Positions 9,701-18,900 of a DNA stretch of 51,519 nucleotides are shown here, in pieces. Position 1 is the first letter of the stretch. The number at the start of each line of letters is the position of its first letter. Source of the DNA: a virus. Made by a program: the position numbers and the translations under genes. A model generated the notes under the pieces. That model made no database searches. It had not been told where the DNA came from and was given only the letters and a program-made list of their open reading frames with translations. Where the stretch lies: positions 1 through 51,519 of IMG/VR virus record IMGVR_UViG_3300040809_000756; one strand, 5' to 3'.

Positions 9701-12700
9701 TGATGAAGAATAGTTTGCAGGAATTGTTTCATTTCTATTGTATGGATTTCTGTCAAAAGTATCTGTTGGATTATTGTATGGACCATACTTATGGTTGGAT
9801 TTTGCAACTCTTACTCTATATGGTTTTTTATCTTCCAATATAATTGAAACATCTTCTCCAACCTGGAATGAACCAGAAACCATTTCAATTTCAACTAATT
9901 TGCTAAAGCAATACTTTGAAACTGCAGAACCATCAAAGAATGGATAGACTCTAGTGAATGGCTTCAATCTTCTTGCAATGAACTCAAGATTTCTTGAGCG
10001 TAAGAAATTAACAACATCCCTTCTGACAATTCTATCACCTAAAGATTCTGTGTCTATTGATTCATTTACAGTATACTGTACTCCACTTCTTCTCTGGTCT
10101 AAGTCAATATCAACAAATGTGTTTGTTGTAGTTCTTGTTGTACTCCAACTTGTAACCTCTTCCACTCTAAAGTTTGGAACTGCTGTTGTTCTATTTCTAC
10201 CTCTTAATTGATTGAATTCTGCGAGAGTTCCTTGTCTAGTACCAACACTAGAACCACTTGATGATGAAGAACTAGTTTCAAATCTTCTATCCAGATCTAC
10301 TCCAGTAGTCTCCCAAGAATTCCATATTACTGGACTTACTCCAAGTCTTTCTCCGTCTTCTGTTGTTTGAATTTCTGCCCTCAATGCCTCTGCAACACCA
10401 AGGAATGAACCTTCAAGATCAACATTTTTAGCTTCCATTCTCTTGGTATCAACCCAAACATCAACTGATGGATTAATTTGAATGGACCCTTCCCAAAGTT
10501 TTACAAAGAATGGAGTAACATTTTCAGTTCTTGTTGCGAAAGGTTGCTTCAACCAAGATTTTTCAGAATAGTCTAAAAGAAGAACATCACCAACTCTCTT
10601 TGTACTTGATCCAAGAATAGTAGAGAATCTCTTAGAATTTCTTAATTGTGTTGTATTTCCTATACCTGGAATAGTAGTATTAGCTATTTCCAGATTAATA
10701 TTAGTAGTATAGTGTGATGGTCTTAACTCACCCTTTCTGGTATCTACTGAATTCTTAGCACCCTTAGATAAATCTTGTCCAAGTAATGATGAGAAATTAT
10801 CTACATAGAATCCGGATTTGAACTTATTGCCTCCAGTTCCTGTCCCATCATCAATAAACAGGTTCTGAGTTGCTGATTCTAAAAGTGAAAGTGATGTGTA
10901 ATACTCAAGATTTTTAATTCTAGTTTCCAAATTAAAAATATCTCTCATTTGATATCTCTTGTGAGATACAAATTCGACCCGAGCATCTGATGTATTAAAC
11001 AAGTATGCGGGCAAATAAATGTTTGCAATGTTCATTGCACCAGAGACATCTTCTGGTAAAACTGGATTTTCTGATGGATTTCCAAATTTTACAACGAAAG
11101 ACCTATCCTTTGTTAAATAAACTCTATCTATTCTTGGGAGATAGAATGAATAATCCAAAATCAAAGGTTCTTCTGGAGAAATTACATTTTTTGCACTGTG
11201 TCTAGAATTATCGAATTTTCTACCGTCAAATTCTAGAGGTGATTTAGTATTTGGAGTTACAGTATAATCAGATACTCTTGGTCTATAATCAATAATATCT
11301 GTAAGTCTAGTACCATCTATTGAAGAAATATCTGAATTATAATCAAATGAATTATAAGAATTTACTGTAGTAATGTCACCATCATCGGAAATGTCATAGA
11401 AAAATCTCATAAAAACTGCCTTCAACTTTCTTGAAGGTGCTGGTGCATTGTCAATTCTTATGATTTTTGAGTAATCAAAATATGACAATTTTTGACCATA
11501 ATCCAGAATATAATTATCAATAATATTTTTGCTTCCAACGTTAATATTATTAATTACACCCCTTACCTTAGATTCTGAAAATTCAACTATTTCACCAGAA
11601 ATGAAATTTGTAGAATTTTGATAAATATACCCCACACTATTGCTAGATTTCTTTTCAACATATAATGCTTTGGCACCACTAGTTTGTCCAACTATAACTT
11701 CACCAACAATAATGTCTTCGGTGGTTGCAGTTGGCCCATCTAAGGAACCAAGATTTGCAGAAGGAACTTCTGGGTTTGATGAATTATTCGATTCAAAAAG
11801 ACCATATAAAACTCTAACTTCTGGATAATTTAAGCAAATTTCATTATCTTGAACTCGAGTTCCGTATGGATAGTTTCCATAAACCAATCCATCATTTAAA
11901 GTATCGCTTCCTGTTCCTGATGCTGAATTTGATGATTTATCAATTATTATGCTATCTACTACTTTCTTTTTCTTGGCCTTTGATTTTATTGAAGTTTTTC
12001 TCACAGAGGCAACAAGTATACCTCCCGTATCATCTGCAGAAAGATTATTAAACTTAATTCTTCTATTTCCTGTTCCAGCAACAAATTCTAGCTTGTCCGC
12101 AGACAATCTTTCTATTTGACCATTACTTCTTATCAGGGTATATCTTTCTTCATCAAAAGGTAAGAATAATTCATTAGTTTCACAATCAATGTTTCCAGTG
12201 GATCCATTTGTAATTGATATTGAAGTAAATTGTTTTCTTATTGTTATTTGAGACTTTTCTAAGGAAACTGAAGAAACATTTTGCTTTGGTAAAATGCTAA
12301 ACAGTGTTGTATCTGGAGCAATATTTCCACTAGATGGAATGGCTGGTATAATAGATCCACATCTAGCCAAGTCTACTACAGAAACTTCTTGAGTTGGAAG
12401 TTCACCGAAAACTTCTGTTCCAACATTTTCAACTGCCTCAATTTCAAATTCATTTTTATCATCATTAAAACTAACAACCCTACTAAATGTAAAAGTGCTA
12501 ATCCCAGCTCTTCCACATCTTATAATATTTCCAACCCTTAATTTATTTTTTATTCTACGACCTTGAACTCTAACAGTAGATATTCCTGCAGCTGCTGAGG
12601 TAATGGTAGCATTTCCAAGAACAAGATTTGGCAGTTGAATTACATCTGCAGAAAATGTTATTCCAGAACCAGTAGAAAATACTGATTTTACATCAGAAGT

Positions 12701-14332
12701 ATCATAATTTCTAATATCAACTACAAATCTTTCGTTATTATCTTGATCAGCATTTCCAAATTCAATTATTTCTTTTTCAGAAAACTTTCCATTTATTTGA
12801 TAGATTGTTATTGTACTTGAATTTGTTACACTGGTCTTAAGATATGCAGTTGCTCCAGTTGACTTTCCTTTAACATAAACTGGAGTTGTTAAAGTTACTG
12901 GTTCCTTTAAAGTTAATACTGAATATGTCTCTAAATCATAAAGCGAAAGATTCCATTTATTATTAGCTAAATTTCCAGTATAAGTTCCCTCATCCAAATA
13001 AAAATCATATACTCTTGCTTGTCCAATTTCATTGCCTTGAGCAACATTCGGATTTGTTCCTACCTTTAAATCCCTTAAACTTACAACAGTAGAGGTGTTA
13101 AAATCAATTAGTGGAGAACCTGTTAAATTATTAACATTAAATGTTGGAGCATAACCAAAGTTGACGCTTTGACTCTTTAAAGTCTTTGTGGTTCTTGGTT
13201 TTGGTACATCTAAAAATGTTGGCCCTTCAAAACCAACCTCATATCCTTTTACATATGCTTTTCCAGGACTAATTTTGTATATTCCTAAAGACTCTGCTGG
13301 CTTTGATCCGCCATAAGTTAATTGATTTTCTTCAAATATTCCACCGTTTCCATTTCCATTATCCAAACTTTCTCTTAAGAGTGTATTAAATGATTTTACA
13401 TAATAGTGTCCAGATTCGTCAAATGTTCTTCTTGCAAGTTCATCACCTAAGAAATTTAGATCACCATTATTATTAATTTCTCTCAGAACTCCACCTTGAA
13501 CTGTTGCTAACTGAACAAAATTTGTATTGTCAAAATCGTTAATGTCCTTTTTAGACAAAGTTGCTTCTATTTTTAATCTGTCTGCACCTGGTGCAGAAAA
13601 ATTACTAAATCCCTGAGAATTATCGTTCAGAGAGTCATCGAGATCTGCATTAATTATTTGCTCATCTATAGATAGTCCAACTCTATAACTTGGTTTATTA
13701 TCATATTGATCTAAAATTAATATCTGATCAGATACCTGAACAAAAGTTCCTCTTAAGAAATATACTCCATTTGATAATCCAAATGCAGATCCAGTTGAGG
13801 TTGCATTTGTCGATAAAGTCTGACAAATTCCTTCATTTGCAGAAATAAACGAAGTTCCAAAAGAAATTGTTGTTTCTGAAAGAAGAACCTCTCCATTAAA
13901 AAATTCTCTACTTTCTAAATTTTGTGTAGAAGATTCTAGATAATCTACATACAGAGTTATATTATTTCTCTCTGACTGATTTGAAGTTAAAACCTTTTTT
14001 ACTTTAGCTCTTACTCCAGAAGATCTTCCATATATTACTTTTCCAACTAAATTATTTAAGTATAGTGAAACTGGAATTCCTGAAAATTCTGCTTCAATTT
14101 CTACCGCATAAAAATTGCTAAAATATGTTAGTTGACCGGGAATTACCTTAGCACCCTCTTTAAATATATTTGTTCCAAACTGCTCAATTTGATTTTGCAA
14201 TATTGATTGCAAAGATGTAAGTTCCCTAGCTTGAATTGGGTATCCTGGTTTAAATAAGACTTTATAAAAATTTTTATCCTTATCAAAGTCGTCAAAATAA
14301 GGGGATACGTTGAGGTTCGTTTCTTGTGGCAT
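6791..14332 (-). CDS. Giant virion protein, DUF4815-type N-terminus
   Basis: 2513 aa. The N-terminus (NVSPYFDDFDKDKNFYKVLF, then KPGYPIQARELTSLQSILQN) is typical of DUF4815 phage structural proteins. The rest is a long run of beta-rich segments with Ser/Thr/Asn-rich linkers, a stretch from about 1090 resembling a baseplate-attached domain (TRIKNLEYYTSLSLLE, IQINPSVDVWVDTKRME), a poly-Ser patch (SSSSSSGSSVG), and two G-x-G-Y repeat-like units near residues 1940-2000 (GIGYTGTDF, GGNGYVIGDV). It occupies the place of gp9-gp12 in T4, which are not seen here. Likely a baseplate-peripheral or fibre-network protein. Start ATG at 14332 lies 9 nt after the gp8 stop. Confidence 0.85.
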   Translation of the reverse strand: MPQETNLNVSPYFDDFDKDKNFYKVLFKPGYPIQARELTSLQSILQNQIEQFGTNIFKEGAKVIPGQLTYFSNFYAVEIEAEFSGIPVSLYLNNLVGKVIYGRSSGVRAKVKKVLTSNQSERNNITLYVDYLESSTQNLESREFFNGEVLLSETTISFGTSFISANEGICQTLSTNATSTGSAFGLSNGVYFLRGTFVQVSDQILILDQYDNKPSYRVGLSIDEQIINADLDDSLNDNSQGFSNFSAPGADRLKIEATLSKKDINDFDNTNFVQLATVQGGVLREINNNGDLNFLGDELARRTFDESGHYYVKSFNTLLRESLDNGNGNGGIFEENQLTYGGSKPAESLGIYKISPGKAYVKGYEVGFEGPTFLDVPKPRTTKTLKSQSVNFGYAPTFNVNNLTGSPLIDFNTSTVVSLRDLKVGTNPNVAQGNEIGQARVYDFYLDEGTYTGNLANNKWNLSLYDLETYSVLTLKEPVTLTTPVYVKGKSTGATAYLKTSVTNSSTITIYQINGKFSEKEIIEFGNADQDNNERFVVDIRNYDTSDVKSVFSTGSGITFSADVIQLPNLVLGNATITSAAAGISTVRVQGRRIKNKLRVGNIIRCGRAGISTFTFSRVVSFNDDKNEFEIEAVENVGTEVFGELPTQEVSVVDLARCGSIIPAIPSSGNIAPDTTLFSILPKQNVSSVSLEKSQITIRKQFTSISITNGSTGNIDCETNELFLPFDEERYTLIRSNGQIERLSADKLEFVAGTGNRRIKFNNLSADDTGGILVASVRKTSIKSKAKKKKVVDSIIIDKSSNSASGTGSDTLNDGLVYGNYPYGTRVQDNEICLNYPEVRVLYGLFESNNSSNPEVPSANLGSLDGPTATTEDIIVGEVIVGQTSGAKALYVEKKSSNSVGYIYQNSTNFISGEIVEFSESKVRGVINNINVGSKNIIDNYILDYGQKLSYFDYSKIIRIDNAPAPSRKLKAVFMRFFYDISDDGDITTVNSYNSFDYNSDISSIDGTRLTDIIDYRPRVSDYTVTPNTKSPLEFDGRKFDNSRHSAKNVISPEEPLILDYSFYLPRIDRVYLTKDRSFVVKFGNPSENPVLPEDVSGAMNIANIYLPAYLFNTSDARVEFVSHKRYQMRDIFNLETRIKNLEYYTSLSLLESATQNLFIDDGTGTGGNKFKSGFYVDNFSSLLGQDLSKGAKNSVDTRKGELRPSHYTTNINLEIANTTIPGIGNTTQLRNSKRFSTILGSSTKRVGDVLLLDYSEKSWLKQPFATRTENVTPFFVKLWEGSIQINPSVDVWVDTKRMEAKNVDLEGSFLGVAEALRAEIQTTEDGERLGVSPVIWNSWETTGVDLDRRFETSSSSSSGSSVGTRQGTLAEFNQLRGRNRTTAVPNFRVEEVTSWSTTRTTTNTFVDIDLDQRRSGVQYTVNESIDTESLGDRIVRRDVVNFLRSRNLEFIARRLKPFTRVYPFFDGSAVSKYCFSKLVEIEMVSGSFQVGEDVSIILEDKKPYRVRVAKSNHKYGPYNNPTDTFDRNPYNRNETIPANYSSSSTILNIDTESLSDFATSALRANISKGARIRGLTSGAEATVTDVKLVTDRVGTLIGSFFIPGGVNDPKFETGRSRLRLTSSSTNSRIPGVVTTSAEETFYSEGQVDTYQQTTLSLRNARVDVDDTFEEDRTLSDSELVDSRTSVSSSSSSRLTGVYRDPLAQSFVVDDKTGVYVTKLDLYFRTKDESLPVTVQIREVELGTPSQRILAFSEVELSPDKVNLSEDASVATTFTFESPVYLEGQREYAIIIISNSNEYNLWISRLGESDVQTLGSESGQVLVTTQRLLGSLFKSQNASTWTPSQYEDLTFDLYRADFKSTGFTEFFNSDLDDSKNIMTANPLTIFSNSERISLSSTITSTEISIGQTVTQNLAGLSTATGYLVGFAGSAFSTLGIITSGIGYTGTDFTYNNVALRSVTGTGFNATADITINNGGVVASGATIANGGNGYVIGDVLEPISIGASSLGSGMRFSVSQVRGNNELVIDNIQGKFTNNEPIKFINSSGITTDFTNVGVALSISNISTLSDGDHIKVFHRNHGMHSSTNIVRISNIESDIEKQTLQAVYPSESGVENTIFVSNTSIFATFENYPVGPTNKGYIKINEEILSYTGVTATTLTGVEREVDFTKGYGYRIGTQVEKYEVGGVSLRRINTDHDLSEVTIANPITIDTYYIKVDMSTNGTDRSVNTGFGKLKFNSTKNIGGTKSDASYNVQYEMIIPNITQTTPTGTSILTSLRSVTGTSLGGSEVSFVDSGFEDISNAKMQYFNSPRLIASRINEENFLPDLPGNKSANIAVKMFTSDSRISPTIDLSNISLTLVSNRINNPIQNYADDSRVNTIEQDPHLFRYITNPISLENPASSIKVILDAYIPNSSDIRVLYSIGEGSDKFVLFPGYLNIDSNGTIIDPLNSDGNPDKKPVKLDLNVGNPKISDYKEYTFSTDLPTSFDKFRIKIVGSSENQAYVPTIRNLRVIALA

Positions 14333-14341
14333 AATTCTTAA

Positions 14342-15880
14342 TTAGAATTGCAAAATAACTTTGATATCTTCTTTTTGGTTTAATGATCTGGTAATAGAAG
14401 GTCTATTATCAATATAGATCATTTCTCCAGAATATTTTTTAACTTCAGGGTTGGATATACCTTGTGTAAAGGATTGTCCCAGATTATATGTCTTACTATT
14501 TATAGCAGTACTTACACCCGTGAATGTAGTTTGGATACCTAATGTTGAAGTTTCTCCAACGATTAAACCCCCCTCAGAAGAAAATCTATATTGGACGTAA
14601 CCATACTCTGGCTCATATGTCAAAGTAGTGGCTCCGGTATCAAATCCAACCATACTTCTATCTTGCCAATATTTTAAAACACCAGTTGTTTTATCGAAAG
14701 AAATTACTCTACCAACAGCAGTTTGGCCAGTTCCAACTTCTTGAACTATTTTTGAATTTGGTTCATATGTTGCATTACTTAAGTTACCTGTCAATTTAAG
14801 TGCATAAGATGCACTTGCTTTATCCGAAGTTAAAACTATTGAACTGTTTGATACTTCTGGATTTTTTATTATTCCAACTCTTGCAATCTTATTTCCAACT
14901 ACAAAATCTGGATTTAAATTATCATTTTCAATTCTAGTATAAACTAAAACATTTTTTGCACCGAGGTCTTTATATACATCAAATCCATGACCTTTTAGTG
15001 GTGGAATAATTACATCAAAGGTTGGATTTATATCTCCGTTTATTCCAGCAGACTCTATATCAACTCTACCAAATGTGTAACCAGTTCCACCTTCAATAAC
15101 ATCAATACTTTCAACTGTACCATCTGTTCCAACAACTATGGTTGCTGAAGCACCAGAACCGTCTCCAACAATTTTTACATTTTCATATACTTTTGCTGCT
15201 CCAAGATTATTTCCCCTATTTGTTATAAAGGCAACTTTTATTTGGCCACTAATTTCGGGGTTTGCATTTTCTCTAACTGCAGCATTATCAGTATCATTTT
15301 CCCAATCTATTGGCGTTACGATGTAATCTACAGAATCAAATTTTACAATCTCATTTGGTTTTATTGTATACATATATTTCCAAATATATCCATCACCACT
15401 AACACCAGCAGCTCTTGGTTCTAAGTCTGTAAAACGTGGTTCGTCCAGAGAAGGTTTTCCATCAATGTTATCTGGATCAAATCCGTTAGAAAGGCACATA
15501 TAAACTCTAAAATCACTATTAATTACATAATAATTTGATTCATATAAACTCGTCCTATCACTTGGGTTTGATCTTCTCAATCTACTTACATCTTGTCTAT
15601 ATGCGTCGTAAGTAGTTCCACTTTCCCAAGTATTTTTTCTGATGACCTTTCTTACATCACCGGCACTTATTTTTTTAAGTGCGATGATCGTATCCCACAC
15701 ATCATTAAAGTTATCAAAAGAGTCTACTGGAGATCTTGGAAGATCTTCCCAATCCGACTTGTAATCTGTTGAATTTGTCAATCCAACGAATGCATAATAT
15801 GAATTTGAGGTAGATCCTACCGAAGAAACAAAATTATCAGCACTCAAAATTCTGAATTGATCTGTTATAATAGCAGACAT
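14342..15880 (-). CDS. gp8: Baseplate wedge protein gp8
   Basis: 512 aa against 334 in T4. The end, SGEMIYIDNRPSITRSLNQK followed by EDIKVILQF, matches the T4 gp8 end (SGEMIYMENRPPII, EEINILFTF). The N-terminus (FRILSADNFVSSVG, SYYAFVGLTNSTDY), the segment WDTIIALKKI with NSDFRVYMCLSNG, and GDGYIWKYMYTIKPNE also fit gp8. An extra ~180 residues in the C-terminal half hold a single G-x-G-Y repeat (IDVIEGGTGYTFG) and beta segments. In T4 gp8 forms a dimer in each baseplate wedge with gp7 and gp10. A late promoter (AATAAATA, 15901-15908) lies 20 nt upstream of the ATG. Confidence 0.94.
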   Translation of the reverse strand: MSAIITDQFRILSADNFVSSVGSTSNSYYAFVGLTNSTDYKSDWEDLPRSPVDSFDNFNDVWDTIIALKKISAGDVRKVIRKNTWESGTTYDAYRQDVSRLRRSNPSDRTSLYESNYYVINSDFRVYMCLSNGFDPDNIDGKPSLDEPRFTDLEPRAAGVSGDGYIWKYMYTIKPNEIVKFDSVDYIVTPIDWENDTDNAAVRENANPEISGQIKVAFITNRGNNLGAAKVYENVKIVGDGSGASATIVVGTDGTVESIDVIEGGTGYTFGRVDIESAGINGDINPTFDVIIPPLKGHGFDVYKDLGAKNVLVYTRIENDNLNPDFVVGNKIARVGIIKNPEVSNSSIVLTSDKASASYALKLTGNLSNATYEPNSKIVQEVGTGQTAVGRVISFDKTTGVLKYWQDRSMVGFDTGATTLTYEPEYGYVQYRFSSEGGLIVGETSTLGIQTTFTGVSTAINSKTYNLGQSFTQGISNPEVKKYSGEMIYIDNRPSITRSLNQKEDIKVILQF

Positions 15881-15900
15881 TGATTTATATCTTTTTTCTA

Positions 15901-15908
15901 TATTTATT
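15901..15908 (-). promoter_or_regulatory. Late promoter before gp8
   Basis: AATAAATA on the minus strand, 20 nt before the ATG at 15880, in the 36-nt gap after the 1513-aa gene. Confidence 0.65.
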
Positions 15909-15916
15909 TAACTAAT

Positions 15917-18900
15917 TTATGTATCAGTATAGCTGGCAAATCTAAGTCGGTTAAATCTTCTAATAAGTGGTGTTGTATTCAATCCAATCACTCCATTTTC
16001 TGGATAAACATCATATTGCTTGTCTATAGTATTTGGAACTTCTATTATTCCCCAACTATAATCACCAAAATATGTCTCAGAGCCAAGGACAGAATTTAAA
16101 TTAGATGTATCAGAAACACTAACAGTCACTCTAGCAATATTTTTTGGATCACTCTCACCAAATACTGATGTAGTAGCAAAGGAAACTGAAATTGCTTGAT
16201 ATATATTGTCAATATAATTAGTTCCAATACCAATTATTGAACCATCTTGTCTGAAACTTGTAAGTCCAGAACCTACATTAGAATTTGAAACCTTGAAAAA
16301 GTATCCAGATCCAATTCCACTCACCGTAGTTGTTGGTGCATTTACGTTGAAATTTCTAAGATATGAATATGTTGGAATTAGTAAATCAAAAACAAGTCCT
16401 GTAGAAATTCCGACATTTGTAGTTCCTATTCCAGTTATTATTCCAAAGTCTCCCCTGTAGGAAACATTATTAATCAATGTTGACTTTGTACTTCTCTCTT
16501 CAATTAAGATTTTTGGTGGATTTGATTGACTATAACCAAATCCAGGAGAAACTACATCTATAGAATCTATAGATCCAGAAACTAAATTAGTTTTCAATTT
16601 AGCTACTCCCGTTTTACCAGCTCCTACTGGATATTGTATAGATGCAGAAATTTCTGGTTTTAAGGCACTGGTACTATACCCAACACCACCCCGAGATACA
16701 ACCACAGACTCAATTGTTCCTGCAATAGAAACAACAGCAGTAGCAGCTGCTGAAACTAATGGATTATCATCTATGATTTGAACAGTTCTTAATATTGGAG
16801 AATCTGACTGCAAATCCTCATTCTCAGGATCAAAAATAGTCTTAACAGAATCTACGTATATTTGAGTTGTTCCAATTCCTACAGATTCAATAATCCTACA
16901 TTCAGGATTTATGTATGGTTCATAAACTACTCTTGATTTATTTGCTTCAACTTTATTAACTATTAAATCATTTCTTTGTCTATACCAATTAATTGGTCTT
17001 CTAAAAGAATTATCACTAACAATTCCATCAGAAATATATGGATTTGTTTCTAAGACATCTGGTAAAATAATATCAGTAACCAATCTTTGTTCTTGTACAA
17101 GATTGGTCTTATCTCCAACCAATTTAACTTTATCACCAATCTGTATTGTTTCTAGTAAATCGACATCTATTACATCTATTCCGGGGGTTCCTTTATAGAA
17201 TAATATTCTTCCTTTATCTCCTTCTTTAGGAGCTTCTGTGAAAGTTATTGTACTTCCACCATCAAATCTGTAGGCAACATCTGGTTCTTGAAGAATGTCA
17301 TTGATGAATATCAACAATACCGCTTTTAAATCTATATTTCTACCTTTTCTTTTGATGATCGCAAATCTATTACCATCTCTTTGTATTGGGAAAGTTACCC
17401 TATCACCATTGAACAGATCATCTAATGGATCTAATGGCTCAAGTTCACCCAAAGACCATCCACTAAAATCATCAACAAAAACTCTCTCAACCGTTAGTTG
17501 AAATGGTTCGAATGGTAGTGAACTATCTGTAGGTATACCAGTGCTTCCACCACTCTCTACAGTTAAAACATCTCCAATATCATAAGAATAACCAAAGTTT
17601 TTAATATTAAAATCAATAACACTAGATCCTTGACCAACTACAATGTCAATAGTAGCTTCTGTTCCAATTCCAGAGTCTACGCTCAGGTTTAAATTTGAAT
17701 ATGCTAATGGTGCATCAAATACAACCTCTGGTGGGTTTGTTGATGTATATCCTGAACCTGGATTTGTTATAGAAATGCTTACGATATTGCCATTACTTAC
17801 TGCAGCAGTTCCAATAAATTCTATATTTGGAGTACCACCACTATAAGTTTGTACACCAACATTAATATTTGGTTGCAAACCAAATCTATATCCAGAACCA
17901 CTATTTCCTATGCTAATTGATTGAATAGTTCCTGCTAGGGAGACAATAGCAGTTCCTCCAGCAGAAACCAAAGGTTGATATCCAAATCCATTGCTTGTAG
18001 CTGCAGCAACAATTACACCACCTCTTGGTATTGACGCATTATTTACATCATATCGAATAGATGTTGCTGTACCCGTGAAATTAATTTCAGTTTGTCCTAA
18101 ATTCTCTGTAAAATTATAATCGTCTTGTGGTATTTGGAAGACATTATTGATCAAAACTACTCCAGCTTGAGTAGAAAATCCTGTAACACTTTGATTTTCT
18201 GAAGTTAGAGTAAAATCTTTAGTTTTCGCATCAAAAAGTTCGCTAATATCATCAAAAACATAATTTGTATCATAAGTACTCCTTCCAGTCAATATATCAC
18301 CAGATCTTAAAAATACTCTTCCCTGGAATGATGATCTTATATCAACATCACCATTTACATCATCTTTTATTGGACCAAATGGTGCTTCTGCAAGATGAAG
18401 TACATTTTTTCTGATAGTATAATTTCCTTTTAATTTTGTTATTGTTGCATTTTGACTGTGCTCATCTAAAACTGTCCCCAAAAATGGTCTAATAACACTT
18501 ACGGAAGTTCCTGCTACTCCAGTTCCAACAGCAATAACTCTCATTATTTCATTATCTACTTGAATTAGGTCTCCACTAAAGAATGAAGTTATACCACTAA
18601 ATGCCAAAGTAGTGTCTATGATACCTAAATCTGCAGCAAGAGATGATGTAATTGCTGTTGCAACTACTGGAGATTGTACTATATTATCAATGAGTATCAA
18701 TGATTTTGAATTTTGGTCAAAAGATCTAACAAAGTGATTAATTCCAATGCCAAGGTCTATAAATTTGATTAAATTTGGTGGAGAACTTAGTGCATCAGTT
18801 GGTGAAGTTGCAAAACCAATAAAATTATCGTCTAACTTATATGCATAAAGTTCTCCACTTAGTTTATTTGTGACTCCAACTCCAACAATAAAGGTATTTT